A stretch of 64,000 bases of DNA from Evansella halocellulosilytica (lineage in GTDB: Bacteria > Bacillota > Bacilli > Bacillales > Salisediminibacteriaceae). The notes under the pieces were generated by a model. That model was not told the origin of the DNA. It worked only from the letters and a program-made list of their open reading frames with translations, and did not search any database. The stretch is from the NCBI RefSeq assembly GCF_002335745.1, contig NZ_NIST01000001.1, positions 1,294,188 through 1,358,187 on the forward strand, in the 5' to 3' direction. The translations under genes were made by a program, and so were the position numbers. Shown piece after piece: positions 1-8,302 of this stretch (the stretch's first letter is position 1; every line of letters begins with the position of its first letter).

Positions 1-1
1 G

Positions 2-241
2 ATTTACGGGAAACGTAAAATCGATGTCGAGCCAGTCTTCGGGTTTCTGAAGGCTAATTTGCATTTCACCCGAACGTCGGTGAGAGGCAAAAAGAAGGTA
101 AAAAATGAATTAGGATTTGCACTTATGGCGGTGAACTTGAGAAAGTACACCGCCCGACAGTCTCATCAACCTATTTTAGGTCAACAAAACGGTGCCAACT
201 ATCGAAAAGCGATAATTGACACCGTTTTTTACTTAATTTGA
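2..241 (+). CDS. Transposase, C-terminal fragment (cut by window edge)
   Basis: The reading frame is open from the first bases of the window and stops with TGA at 239-241, leaving about 79 residues of a DDE transposase C-terminus. The string VEPVFGFLKANLHFTR, followed by a basic RGKKKVKNE stretch and a MAVNLRKY end, resembles the last catalytic (E) region of IS1182-type transposases; the family assignment is a judgement from memory. The beginning lies outside the window, so it cannot be said whether the element is intact. A probable terminal inverted repeat follows the stop codon directly, which fits the end of an IS. Confidence 0.75.
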   Translation: MYGKRKIDVEPVFGFLKANLHFTRTSVRGKKKVKNELGFALMAVNLRKYTARQSHQPILGQQNGANYRKAIIDTVFYLI

Positions 242-261
242 GACTGTTTTGTCCCAGCCTC
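240..261. repeat. Probable right terminal inverted repeat of the insertion sequence
   Basis: The sequence GAGACTGTTTTGTCCCAGCC begins at the transposase stop codon. Read inward it is GGCTGGGACAAAACAGTCTC, a form typical of IS ends in Bacillaceae. The partner repeat is outside the window, so this is inferred from position and appearance. Confidence 0.5.
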
Positions 262-307
262 TTATTTTTATTTCGTAGACTTTACAAGGAATTTGTAAAA
301 ATCTCAC

Positions 308-907
308 TTATAATGAATGTACTTCTGCTTTAATAATTTTTCTAGATCGAAATAATATTGAAGCTATCGTGAAAAAGAGTACCGTAAAGAAAAGAGGCAG
401 AATGATATTTTCAGGTGCAAATGCACAAATGATCATGGCAGCTCCACCGATAAATAGATGAAGTGACAACGGGCGGACCAGTTTGTTCCAATATTTTGAT
501 GAAATAGATGTGATTGATACTTGCTCATCTTCAGGGACTTTAAATCTAGGCAGTGTATTCCCGGTTGTTATGAATACAATTCCTACACATAAAGGAACGA
601 GGGCGATTAAATGGATCAAGAAACCAGCTGCATACAACATAACCGCTACGTGTAAAACAAGTACGACGATAGAGACAGATAGAAAAATATGCTCCATCCC
701 TTTTTTGTATCGGCGATAAATTTGCTTAAGCCTACTAACATTTGGTAAAGCCATCACATTGATAGCTAACAACAGCATAACAAGTGGGTGTACAAAGGAG
801 ATGACCTCTTTTGAACTTGTGACGTTTTCTGAAGAGACAGTCAAATAAAAGAATAAGCCAGAAATAAAGCCCACGATTGTAAGTAACCAGATTAATATTT
901 TCCTCAT
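308..907 (-). CDS. SdpI-like membrane protein
   Basis: A 199-residue integral membrane protein with about six hydrophobic segments. The middle holds a GIVFITTGNTLPRFKVPE stretch followed by a KYWNKLVRPLSLHLFIGG region. This resembles the 'GN-LP-.. W-x-K-t-H-r--G' signature of the SdpI family, the immunity proteins against the SDP cannibalism toxin of B. subtilis, although the match is degenerate. The start codon overlaps the stop of the upstream ArsR gene by 4 bases (ATGA), implying translational coupling, and an ArsR-SdpI pair is exactly the sdpRI arrangement. No sdpABC toxin genes are nearby. It could alternatively be a general membrane-stress protein of the same superfamily. Confidence 0.6.
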   Translation of the reverse strand: MRKILIWLLTIVGFISGLFFYLTVSSENVTSSKEVISFVHPLVMLLLAINVMALPNVSRLKQIYRRYKKGMEHIFLSVSIVVLVLHVAVMLYAAGFLIHLIALVPLCVGIVFITTGNTLPRFKVPEDEQVSITSISSKYWNKLVRPLSLHLFIGGAAMIICAFAPENIILPLFFTVLFFTIASILFRSRKIIKAEVHSL

Positions 908-1179
908 TTTTCTTCCTCCTTTTTATTAAACCTTAATAACCATTTCATCATTTCTTGAAAAATTGTCGTATTTAATGAGTAGTAAACGTATTGGCCCTTT
1001 TTGTTTGAAAACACTAAGTCCGCATTTTTTAATACAGATAAATGTTGTGAAATAGCAGGTTTACTCATATTGAAGTGCGTTGCAATTTCCCCAGCGGTCT
1101 TATCTCCGTCGAGTAGAATATCTAAAATTTTTCTGCGATTTTCATCTGATAATGCTTTATATAAACGATTATTTACCAT
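904..1179 (-). CDS. ArsR/SmtB-family transcriptional regulator (SdpR-like)
   Basis: A 91-residue winged-helix repressor. The recognition region, TAGEIATHFNMSKPAISQHL around residues 28-47, is a typical ArsR helix-turn-helix, and the wing follows at KKGQYVYYSLN. No metal-binding CxC or histidine cluster is visible, so it is not an obvious metal sensor. It is coupled by a 4-base overlap to the SdpI-like membrane protein gene. In B. subtilis SdpR represses its own operon and is sequestered at the membrane by SdpI when toxin is present; the same logic is inferred here. Direct repeats just upstream are the likely operator. Confidence 0.8.
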   Translation of the reverse strand: MVNNRLYKALSDENRRKILDILLDGDKTAGEIATHFNMSKPAISQHLSVLKNADLVFSNKKGQYVYYSLNTTIFQEMMKWLLRFNKKEEEK

Positions 1180-1205
1180 GTGTGTAACACCGCCAGTATC
1201 AAAAA

Positions 1206-1237
1206 TTAAGTGATTAAGTAATTAAGTAATTGCTTAA
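1206..1237 (-). promoter_or_regulatory. Probable operator of the ArsR-SdpI pair
   Basis: An AT-rich array with ATTAAGT(G/A) recurring three times at 8-base spacing and ending in ATTGCTTAA lies 27 bases upstream of the ArsR start codon. Repeated half-sites of this kind fit an autoregulatory repressor operator overlapping the promoter. No -35/-10 pair was assigned with certainty. Confidence 0.4.
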
Positions 1238-1299
1238 ATAAAAGAGTACATGAAAATGATGGAATAATCAACCATCATTTCCACTAATATTTATTAATG

Positions 1300-2088
1300 T
1301 CATAAATCTTCTTTTAGCATCGCATTAATTTCGCCGCCAAGTAATATGAGTAGTGATGAGACGTGAAACCAAACCATTAAGGCAATGACAGTTCCTATTG
1401 TGCCATAAGTCGCTGAGTAGTTGGCAAAATTGTCGAGATAAAAGGAGAAACCGAGGGATGTAATATGCCAGCCTACTGAGGCAAATAGTGCCCCAATATA
1501 CACTTCCTTTAAATGGAGTCGAATATTCGGACCAATTAAATATAATATTGTAAAAACGACGAATAGAATGATGAAACTGAGCAGCCAACGGAAAAAAGCA
1601 CCGTCCAAGAAGGCCATGTCAAATTCAAGATATTCACTAAAACGATCTCCAACAATTTGTAATACAAAAGCGGCAATGACGACAAGTAGTAAACCGATTG
1701 TAAGAATAATCGAGATGAATCGTGACGTGAGCGCACCACGTACTTCCGTGACATGGTAAGCTAAGTTGAGTGTCCTCAAAATTGAATTTAATGCAAGCGA
1801 TGCAGTCCAAAGGGTGAAAATTGCCCCTAAAGAAAGCACACCTGTGTTATGACCGCGAGTAATGACATCCCACTGATCTTCAACGACTGCAAGAACATCA
1901 CCTGGAATATATTCAACCTTTATAAACTCATATAAGTCTTGAAAAGTAAACGGTAAATATGATAGCAGTGTGACGACAAAAATTAAAAATGGAAACAAAG
2001 ATAACAGGAGGTAATAAGCACATTGAGCCCCTAAATCAACTAAACGGTGATCGCGAAATCTCTCATATAATATTTGGAATGTTTTCAT
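1300..2088 (-). CDS. YihY/UPF0761 family membrane protein
   Basis: A protein of about 262 residues with six predicted membrane segments, starting MKTFQILYERFRDHRLVDLGAQCAYYLLLSLFPFL. It contains the family's conserved 'aaYy-llSlfPfl' opening and the 'GPN.R...kevyiGAlfas.gW' and 'YgtiGtviaLmvWf' regions. The family was once called RNase BN, an annotation since withdrawn; its true function is not known, and transport or envelope roles have been proposed. A TTG twelve bases upstream is in frame, but the GGAGGT ribosome site overlaps it, so the ATG at 2088 was chosen. The gene stands alone, divergent from the histidine kinase. Confidence 0.85.
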   Translation of the reverse strand: MKTFQILYERFRDHRLVDLGAQCAYYLLLSLFPFLIFVVTLLSYLPFTFQDLYEFIKVEYIPGDVLAVVEDQWDVITRGHNTGVLSLGAIFTLWTASLALNSILRTLNLAYHVTEVRGALTSRFISIILTIGLLLVVIAAFVLQIVGDRFSEYLEFDMAFLDGAFFRWLLSFIILFVVFTILYLIGPNIRLHLKEVYIGALFASVGWHITSLGFSFYLDNFANYSATYGTIGTVIALMVWFHVSSLLILLGGEINAMLKEDL

Positions 2089-2270
2089 AGCTACCTCCAA
2101 TCAAATATACATTACGCTTTCTAACGTTAATCTTCCTTTATTTTTCCCAAACTTTTCTTTTGAGAAACAATACTTTCTTTCGCTAATAAAAAATATGTGG
2201 ACCTAAAGTCATAAAAACTACCATAATTTTCAATAGTTTAGTATTATTTTTACTAGGGGGTGGAGACATT

Positions 2271-5200
2271 TTGGTGAAGTATATCAATCTTATTTTGATT
2301 ATTGGATGCATAGGTATTTTCACGTTTGCAAGCCCTTCATTTGCTGTCTCCCCTATACAATTAAATGATAACAGCGAAAAATATGATGTAAATTTGAAAA
2401 TAGAAATCCTTGAAGATGAAGCGAATCAATGGACGATTGAAGATGTTTCAAGTGGGGAATTAGATTCGTCCTTTTATATACCACAAGTTCATACACCAAG
2501 TTACGGATATACAACATCTACTTTTTGGACCCGTTTCGAATTGAACAATCAGTCTACTCTTGAAGAATGGATGCTGGAAATAAGTAATCCGACACATGAT
2601 TTTATTACTCTATATTATGAATTGGAGAGTGGTGAAAGGGTAGAAAAAGAGTTAGGCGATCTCTTTCCGTTTGAACAGAGAGAGGTAGATCACCGTCACT
2701 TTGTTTTTCCTTTGAATGTCCCTGAGGGAGCAAATCAAACTTATTATTTAAAGTTTGAAAGTGAGGGTTCGATGCAGCTTCAAATAATGTTATGGTCAGA
2801 GGACGAATTCTTTAATAAAAGCCTACTTGAATACATTACATTAGGTATTTATTACGGGATCGGCCTTGTCATGATTTTATATAATCTCTTTCTTTATTTT
2901 TCGCTGAGAATAAAAAGTTATATATGGTACGTATTGTTTATATCAACATATTTAATGGTTTATTTATCACTAAATGGACTTGCATATCAATTTGTGTGGC
3001 CTGACAGCACTTGGTGGAATAATCGTGCTATTGTATTTTTCATGGCAGCTGGATTTATATTTGCCTGCTTGTTCGCTAAAAACTTTTTACATACAAAGGA
3101 GAATGCTCCAAAGTTACATGTCCTATTATCTTGGTTAACTTTTTCTCAAGTTCTGTTGATTGGAGTACTTATATTTAATTATCCGTTGGCTCTTGATCTA
3201 TTAACAGTTTCAACGGTCGTCATTATTTTTACAATAGTTGTGACAGCCGCTTATTGCTGGCGGAAAGGCTACCGTTCAGCTCGATATTTCTTTTTTGGCT
3301 GGATTACTTTTATTATTGGGGTACTAGTTTCTTCGTTTGCTCATGCAGGGATATTTTTTCCTTTAGTTTTTGTCACGAAGTACGCTTCACAAATAGGATC
3401 AGCTGTCGAGGTTGTCTTGTTTTCTTTAGCACTTGCTGATAAATTTAAGCTGCTTCAATATGAAAAGGAAAGAGCAGAAAGACAAGCAAAAGAAAGTCAG
3501 GAAATGGTAGTTGAAAGCTTGCAAAAAATGAATCAATTAAAGGATGAATTCCTTGCTAATACTTCACATGAGCTTCGAACCCCGGTTTACGGCATGATTG
3601 GGGTAGCGGAATCAGTAAGAGACGGTGCTGCTGGCAAGGTGTCTGAACCGCTAAAGCATCATCTCAATCTTATTATTTCTAGTGGTAGGAGGCTTACTCA
3701 TCTGATCAATGACTTGCTGGACTTTTCTAAGCTAAAGCATAAAGAGATTGAATTGAATATTCAGCCAACGAACGTGAAGGCTGCGGTTAGTGTCGTCCTC
3801 TCCGTGTCAGCTTCATTAGCGGCAAAAAAAACAATTCAACTCATTAATCATGTTCCAGCTCATTTACCCCTAGTCGCTGCAGATGAAAAGAGATTGCAGC
3901 AAATTTTGTACAACTTGCTCGGTAATGCGATTAAGTTTACTGAAGAGGGGACGATTACGTTATGGGCGGAACGGTATAAAGATATGTTGTACATAAGAGT
4001 AGAAGATACAGGAGTTGGAATAAGTGAGGAAAGCATTGAATCAATCTTTAATGATTTTGAGCAAGGTACAAATACACGTGGAGGTACCGGTTTAGGCCTA
4101 AGTATTACAAAAAATCTGATTGAACTCCATGGGGGCTCAATATCAGTGAAATCTACAATTGGAAAAGGGAGTATATTCACATTTTCCTTACCAATATATA
4201 TAGGGGAGTCGTTAGAAAGAAAATTAGAAAGCACTCCTCCTATATTAGAGATCGGTGATGATGAGTATTCTCCCCTACAGCAAAAGAACTCAAATAAAGC
4301 AACAGGACGAATCGTTGTTGCTGATGATGAACCTGTCAACTTACAAGTTCTTCATAACCAGCTTTCTCTAGGCGGCTATGACGTATTAACAGCGAACAGC
4401 GGGAATGAAGTGATAAAGTTGATAACCGACGAACCAATCGATTTAGTTATATTAGATGTGATGATGCCGGGAAAATCAGGGTATGAAACGGCGTATGAAA
4501 TTAGGAAGAAGTTTTCGTTAACAGAGCTTCCGATTTTAATGTTGACAGCACGGAATGAATCTGGAGATGTTGTGACAGCTTTTGAATTTGGAGCAAATGA
4601 TTATTTAACAAAACCGTGTCATAAAGAAGAGCTTTTAGCGAGAGTGTATACGTTGTTAACGATGCAACAGGCATTAACGAGTGTCATGAATCAATCCTAC
4701 AAGATGAAAGGACTGAATCAAGAACTTGCTTCCTTGAATTCCAGATTGGAACAGCGCGTGAAAGAGAGGACAGCCGAACTAGAATCGAAATCAGAGGATT
4801 TGTTAAGAAGTGAACAGGCAAGGCGGCATTTGTTATCAAATATATCACATGAGCTTGGGACACCAATGACATCATTACAAGGCTACTTAAAAGCGATGCT
4901 CGACGGTATCATTGACCCGAACGATGAACGATATTTAAAGGTCATGTATGAAAAAGTGTTGTTTATCGACCGCTTAACCCAAGATTTATATGATCTTTCG
5001 AAGCTTGAAGCGGGACAAGTAAGTTTTAAATGGAGAGAGGCTACAGTTGATGAATTTGTTAACAAGTTTACTCGCATTTTTGAGCTCGCTGTTACGTCGA
5101 AGGGGTACCAGTTCCAGCTTCAAGATGATTTATTAGATCAATATTGCTTAAAGAAAAAGTTAATTATAGATTTTGAACGAATCGAACAAGTAATGACAAA

Positions 5201-5591
5201 TTTAATTTTTAATGCACTAAAATATACTGAAAAAGGCGGATCCATTGCAGTTAAAGTAATGTTGGCTTCTTCATATGACAAAGTAAACGATGCATTAGAA
5301 GCAGCAACTCTGGAAAGTGCTGATAAACAACCAATTCAAGATCATAAGGAACAGTTGCTCATTTGTGTACAAGATAACGGTAAAGGAATATTAAAAGAAG
5401 ATGTACCTTTTATTTTTGATCGTTTCTATCGCGGTGGCCTGTCTAGAGATGAAAAGAGTGGCAGCCTTGGTTTAGGTTTAGCGATTAGTAAAGAGATTGT
5501 TCATTATCATGAAGGACACATTTGGGTTGAAAGTGAAAAAGGAGCCGGGACAACATTCACTTTTACTTTACCAATCTATGAAGATAAATAG
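2271..5591 (+). CDS. Hybrid sensor histidine kinase, 7TMR-DISM type with two transmitter modules
   Basis: A 1106-residue membrane kinase. An N-terminal signal segment leads to an extracellular 7TMR-DISMED2-like domain (about 40-165) with the TPSYGYTTSTFWTRFEL motif. Seven membrane helices (about 180-385) and a short coiled linker follow. Transmitter 1 has its H-box SHELRTP with phospho-accepting His433 and a complete ATPase (N-, G1-, G2-boxes, DTGVGI, GTGLGLSI). A receiver domain (about 680-800) has acidic DDE and phospho-accepting Asp729. A coiled coil leads to transmitter 2, with H-box SHELGTP (His860) and ATPase motifs DNGKGI and GLGLAIS. The start is TTG 2271 (or GTG 2274) after a GGGGGTGGAG ribosome site. 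The response regulator follows after 12 bases. The ligand is unknown; DISM domains usually bind carbohydrates or similar small molecules. Confidence 0.9.
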   Translation: MVKYINLILIIGCIGIFTFASPSFAVSPIQLNDNSEKYDVNLKIEILEDEANQWTIEDVSSGELDSSFYIPQVHTPSYGYTTSTFWTRFELNNQSTLEEWMLEISNPTHDFITLYYELESGERVEKELGDLFPFEQREVDHRHFVFPLNVPEGANQTYYLKFESEGSMQLQIMLWSEDEFFNKSLLEYITLGIYYGIGLVMILYNLFLYFSLRIKSYIWYVLFISTYLMVYLSLNGLAYQFVWPDSTWWNNRAIVFFMAAGFIFACLFAKNFLHTKENAPKLHVLLSWLTFSQVLLIGVLIFNYPLALDLLTVSTVVIIFTIVVTAAYCWRKGYRSARYFFFGWITFIIGVLVSSFAHAGIFFPLVFVTKYASQIGSAVEVVLFSLALADKFKLLQYEKERAERQAKESQEMVVESLQKMNQLKDEFLANTSHELRTPVYGMIGVAESVRDGAAGKVSEPLKHHLNLIISSGRRLTHLINDLLDFSKLKHKEIELNIQPTNVKAAVSVVLSVSASLAAKKTIQLINHVPAHLPLVAADEKRLQQILYNLLGNAIKFTEEGTITLWAERYKDMLYIRVEDTGVGISEESIESIFNDFEQGTNTRGGTGLGLSITKNLIELHGGSISVKSTIGKGSIFTFSLPIYIGESLERKLESTPPILEIGDDEYSPLQQKNSNKATGRIVVADDEPVNLQVLHNQLSLGGYDVLTANSGNEVIKLITDEPIDLVILDVMMPGKSGYETAYEIRKKFSLTELPILMLTARNESGDVVTAFEFGANDYLTKPCHKEELLARVYTLLTMQQALTSVMNQSYKMKGLNQELASLNSRLEQRVKERTAELESKSEDLLRSEQARRHLLSNISHELGTPMTSLQGYLKAMLDGIIDPNDERYLKVMYEKVLFIDRLTQDLYDLSKLEAGQVSFKWREATVDEFVNKFTRIFELAVTSKGYQFQLQDDLLDQYCLKKKLIIDFERIEQVMTNLIFNALKYTEKGGSIAVKVMLASSYDKVNDALEAATLESADKQPIQDHKEQLLICVQDNGKGILKEDVPFIFDRFYRGGLSRDEKSGSLGLGLAISKEIVHYHEGHIWVESEKGAGTTFTFTLPIYEDK

Positions 5592-5603
5592 GGGGCGGGT
5601 TCG

Positions 5604-6302
5604 ATGCAGAAAAAAGTTATATTAATCGTTGAAGATGATCAAGATATTTTGCACCTTCTTACTCTTTATTTACAGAATGATTTTACCGTTATTGAGGCAG
5701 TAGGGGGGAATCAAGCATTATTGAACGTTAAACAGAAGGTACCGGATTTGATTTTATTAGATATTGTCCTTCCAGATTTGGATGGATTTGAAGTATGTAA
5801 GAAAATTCGTGAGATGAATGTGGCCTCTCCGATTATTTTTCTTAGTTCAAAAAGGGAGCATGAAGATAAAATTAATGGTTTAATGATCGGTGCAGATGAT
5901 TATATAACGAAACCATTTGACCCTGAGGAGGTTGTTGCAAGGGTAAAGGCTAATTTGAGACGTATGGAGATGAATCATCCTCAGAAGCCCCTAAAGAAAT
6001 CGGTGTTTCAGTTCGGTGATCTTAAAGTGAATATAGAAACATACACAGTGACGATGAAGGGAGAGCAAGTCGATTTATATGCAAAAGAAATGCAGCTGCT
6101 TATCTATTTAATGAAGCACCCGAAGCATGTTTTTAGCGCGGAACAGTTATATAATCATGTTTGGGGATATGACAGCTTTGGGGATATTAAAACAGTCAAA
6201 GTACATATAAGCAACTTGCGGAGGAAAATTGAAACTGATACGGCAAAACCAAAATATATTCATACTGTCAGGGGACTAGGTTATCAATTTAAATATTGTT
6301 GA
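5604..6302 (+). CDS. OmpR/PhoB-family response regulator
   Basis: A 232-residue regulator. The N-terminal receiver has EDDQD acidic residues near the start, phospho-acceptor Asp in LILLDIVLPDLDG and Lys in ITKPFDP. The C-terminal winged helix has KEMQLLIYLMKHP, SAEQLYNHVWG and the recognition segment VKVHISNLRRKIE, ending in HTVRGLGYQF. It sits 12 bases after the hybrid kinase with its own GGGGGCGGG ribosome site, so the two form a cognate pair, probably with the receiver in the kinase and the second transmitter forming a phosphorelay. Targets are unknown; the adjacent SinI-like gene is one candidate. Confidence 0.92.
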   Translation: MQKKVILIVEDDQDILHLLTLYLQNDFTVIEAVGGNQALLNVKQKVPDLILLDIVLPDLDGFEVCKKIREMNVASPIIFLSSKREHEDKINGLMIGADDYITKPFDPEEVVARVKANLRRMEMNHPQKPLKKSVFQFGDLKVNIETYTVTMKGEQVDLYAKEMQLLIYLMKHPKHVFSAEQLYNHVWGYDSFGDIKTVKVHISNLRRKIETDTAKPKYIHTVRGLGYQFKYC

Positions 6303-6463
6303 CACGTAAGGTGAAGAAGCGTGTACATGGATATGGATTGAACATTTGTAATGGTGGAATTCAGAAAATTTTATTTATTTTATCTCCATTTAACCTTTGT
6401 GCATTAATCTTAATGATATATGAAACACATATCGTTAAAGTTATGAAGCAATGGGGGGATAAT

Positions 6464-6652
6464 ATGGATGCCGAGAAAGAAAAAATAGTACAGGATCAAG
6501 AATGGGAAGAGTTAATATTGGAAGCGAAGGAATTGGGACTCTCGGTAAAAGAAGTACAGCGGTTTTTTTATCACTCTAAAATGTACAAAAGTATGATGCT
6601 TTATGACCGGTTGAAAAAATATGAAATGCATTGTCATATGTCAGTGAAATAA
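6464..6652 (+). CDS. SinI-like anti-repressor peptide
   Basis: A 62-residue protein. The segment DQEWEELILEAKELGLSVKE (about residues 9-28), continuing VQRFF, closely parallels the SinI domain of B. subtilis ('LDQEWVELMVEAKEANISPEEIRKYL'), the part that binds and inactivates the biofilm repressor SinR. The frame stays open further upstream, but the ATG at 6464 has a good GGGGGG ribosome site and gives a product of the right size. It lies about 160 bases after the response regulator and ends at a terminator. No SinR-like gene is beside it, so its partner would be encoded elsewhere. The family call is strong; the link to the two-component system is inference. Confidence 0.8.
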   Translation: MDAEKEKIVQDQEWEELILEAKELGLSVKEVQRFFYHSKMYKSMMLYDRLKKYEMHCHMSVK

Positions 6653-6671
6653 TAGTATATGGATGATTTTG

Positions 6672-6699
6672 AAGCTTCTATATAAAAGAAGCTTTTTTT
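6672..6699 (+). terminator. Rho-independent terminator after the SinI-like gene
   Basis: Inverted arms AAGCTTCT and AGAAGCTT separated by seven bases, followed by TTTTTT. Confidence 0.75.
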
Positions 6700-6760
6700 G
6701 TTCGGTCAAAAGTATTATCTCATTTGTATCCAACTATTTCTATATATATCCAGCATATAT

Positions 6761-6779
6761 CCAGGTGCCTGGCACATGG
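6761..6779. repeat. GTGCCTGGCAC palindrome, copy 1
   Basis: CCAGGTGCCTGGCACATGG, one member of a palindromic family (core AGGTGCCTGGCACCT) that recurs about ten times in the window, always between genes or at gene ends. Confidence 0.85.
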
Positions 6780-6838
6780 ATATTAATTCCCAATTTATGT
6801 GTGTAGGGCAGTGGGTTTGCTGTTTGGTTCATTATAAT

Positions 6839-6950
6839 CATTCTAGTTAGCGGATAAAACTGATTTTTTACCGGATAAACTCAATATATCGCGGATAAAA
6901 CTGATCTTTTACTGGATAAACTTAATATTTCACGGATAAATCCGATTGTG
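6839..6950. repeat. GGATAAA array
   Basis: Five GGATAAA units are spaced roughly 20-27 bases apart, several in the longer form GCGGATAAAACTGATNTTTTA. The array sits in the 583-base gap between the SinI-like gene and murB. A related array in inverse orientation lies at 39620-39740 and shares the flank CTAGTTAGCGGATAA. The rest of the gap holds no convincing gene. Confidence 0.7.
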
Positions 6951-7235
6951 AATAGCACTCGGAAAAAGAGAGGGCTATCCGAACTTTAACATTAGATGAA
7001 ATGAGGTAAATCATCTAAAAGTAATGGGAAATTTTGCGATTTATGCCCAAAGTAGTTGTCAAAAAACGAATTATGCATAATACTAAACTAGGAAATATTT
7101 TAAATGGATGTCCAAAGTTTTGTGAAAAGTAGCTGATTGTCATCGGTGATTACAGACACAGGAAGAGTTTTTTGACGATCCGTGACTTTGATGTCCACCT
7201 TTTATAACATACAATGAAAGACAGAGGGAATTGAC

Positions 7236-8144
7236 ATGAATCATATATATGAAAAATTAGTTAATATTTGTACTGAAAAAAATGTGCTCCGTGATGAGCC
7301 GATGAAAAACCATACGTTAACAAAGATTGGCGGAAAAGCCGACTTTTTCGTCACTCCTGAAACGCATGAGCAAACAGCCAAAGTTGTCGCTTTTACTTAT
7401 GAAAACAATGTTCCATTTATGCTTTTAGGCAATGGCTCAAATATGATCGTCCGTGATGGTGGAATTCGCGGAGTGGTCATGAATCTAAAAAAACTAAATG
7501 ACATTGAGGTGCGTGGAAATCAATTAATCGCACAAGGAGGAGCAAATATTAAAGATGCATCCCGTTCAGCGTTAAAGCACAGTTTGACGGGTCTTGAATT
7601 TGCTTGCGGCATTCCAGGATCAATTGGTGGTGCCATGGTTATGAATGCAGGTGCCTACGGTGGTGAAGTAAAAGATGTCATTGATCACGTCACTGTCGTA
7701 TCAAAGGAAGGAGAGCGTTTCCAACTTTCAAAAGATGAACTTGAGTTAGATTATCGATCAAGTATCCTCGGGAAAAAAGGTTACATGGTTCTTGAAGCTG
7801 TCTTCAATTTAAAAAAAGGGGATGCCACGTTAATAAAAGAAACGATGGATGATCTCACATTCAAACGAGAATCAAAACAACCATTGGAGTATCCTTCAGC
7901 CGGAAGTGTATTTAAACGCCCGCCAGGCTATTTTGCAGGAAAGCTTATTCAAGACAGTGGTTTGCAAGGGAAAGGTTTCGGTGGAGCAGAAGTCTCTACG
8001 AAGCACGCTGGGTTTATTATTAATAAAAATAATGCGACAGCAACAGACTACATCTCAACAATCAATATGGTCCGTGAAACGGTAAAAGCTACATTCGGTG
8101 TTGAACTAGAGCTTGAAGTGAAGCTTGTCGGTGAAGATGAATAG
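7236..8144 (+). CDS. murB: UDP-N-acetylenolpyruvoylglucosamine reductase (MurB)
   Basis: A 302-residue FAD enzyme that reduces UDP-GlcNAc-enolpyruvate to UDP-MurNAc with NADPH, in cytoplasmic peptidoglycan precursor synthesis. Visible hallmarks are the start NHTLTKIGGKADFFVTP, the FAD-binding GNGSNMIVRDGGIRG, the loop FACGIPGSIGGAMVMNAGAYGGE, and the catalytic region PSAGSVFKRPPG with its conserved serine. Length matches the Bacillus type II enzymes. It is monocistronic, with an AGAGGG ribosome site and a terminator directly behind. It is not in a murG-divIB cluster here, as is also true of some other bacilli with a second murB. Confidence 0.95.
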   Translation: MNHIYEKLVNICTEKNVLRDEPMKNHTLTKIGGKADFFVTPETHEQTAKVVAFTYENNVPFMLLGNGSNMIVRDGGIRGVVMNLKKLNDIEVRGNQLIAQGGANIKDASRSALKHSLTGLEFACGIPGSIGGAMVMNAGAYGGEVKDVIDHVTVVSKEGERFQLSKDELELDYRSSILGKKGYMVLEAVFNLKKGDATLIKETMDDLTFKRESKQPLEYPSAGSVFKRPPGYFAGKLIQDSGLQGKGFGGAEVSTKHAGFIINKNNATATDYISTINMVRETVKATFGVELELEVKLVGEDE

Positions 8145-8148
8145 ACCT

Positions 8149-8183
8149 AAAAAACAGGTAACCAATAAGTTTACCTGTTTTTT
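8149..8183 (+). terminator. Terminator of murB
   Basis: Arms AAAACAGGTAA and TTACCTGTTTT, followed by further T, begin a few bases after the murB stop. Confidence 0.8.
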
Positions 8184-8199
8184 CCAGGTGCCAGGCACC
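8184..8199. repeat. GTGCCTGGCAC palindrome, copy 2
   Basis: CCAGGTGCCAGGCACC begins exactly where the T-run of the murB terminator ends, showing the family's preference for gene ends. Confidence 0.85.
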
Positions 8200-8302
8200 A
8201 CATATTTTATTTCGTCTCTCTAAAGAAATCCGTCGCGTCAGGACGCGGCATATGTTACAATTTCATTACAATATTTTTTTGGGGGGTGCATGTCAGAAAA
8301 CA

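Noticed and set aside
3860-4339. Minus-strand ORF of 159 codons inside the hybrid kinase
   Set aside because: Antisense shadow of strongly conserved kinase and receiver codons; no ribosome site and low-complexity Ser/Pro-rich product.
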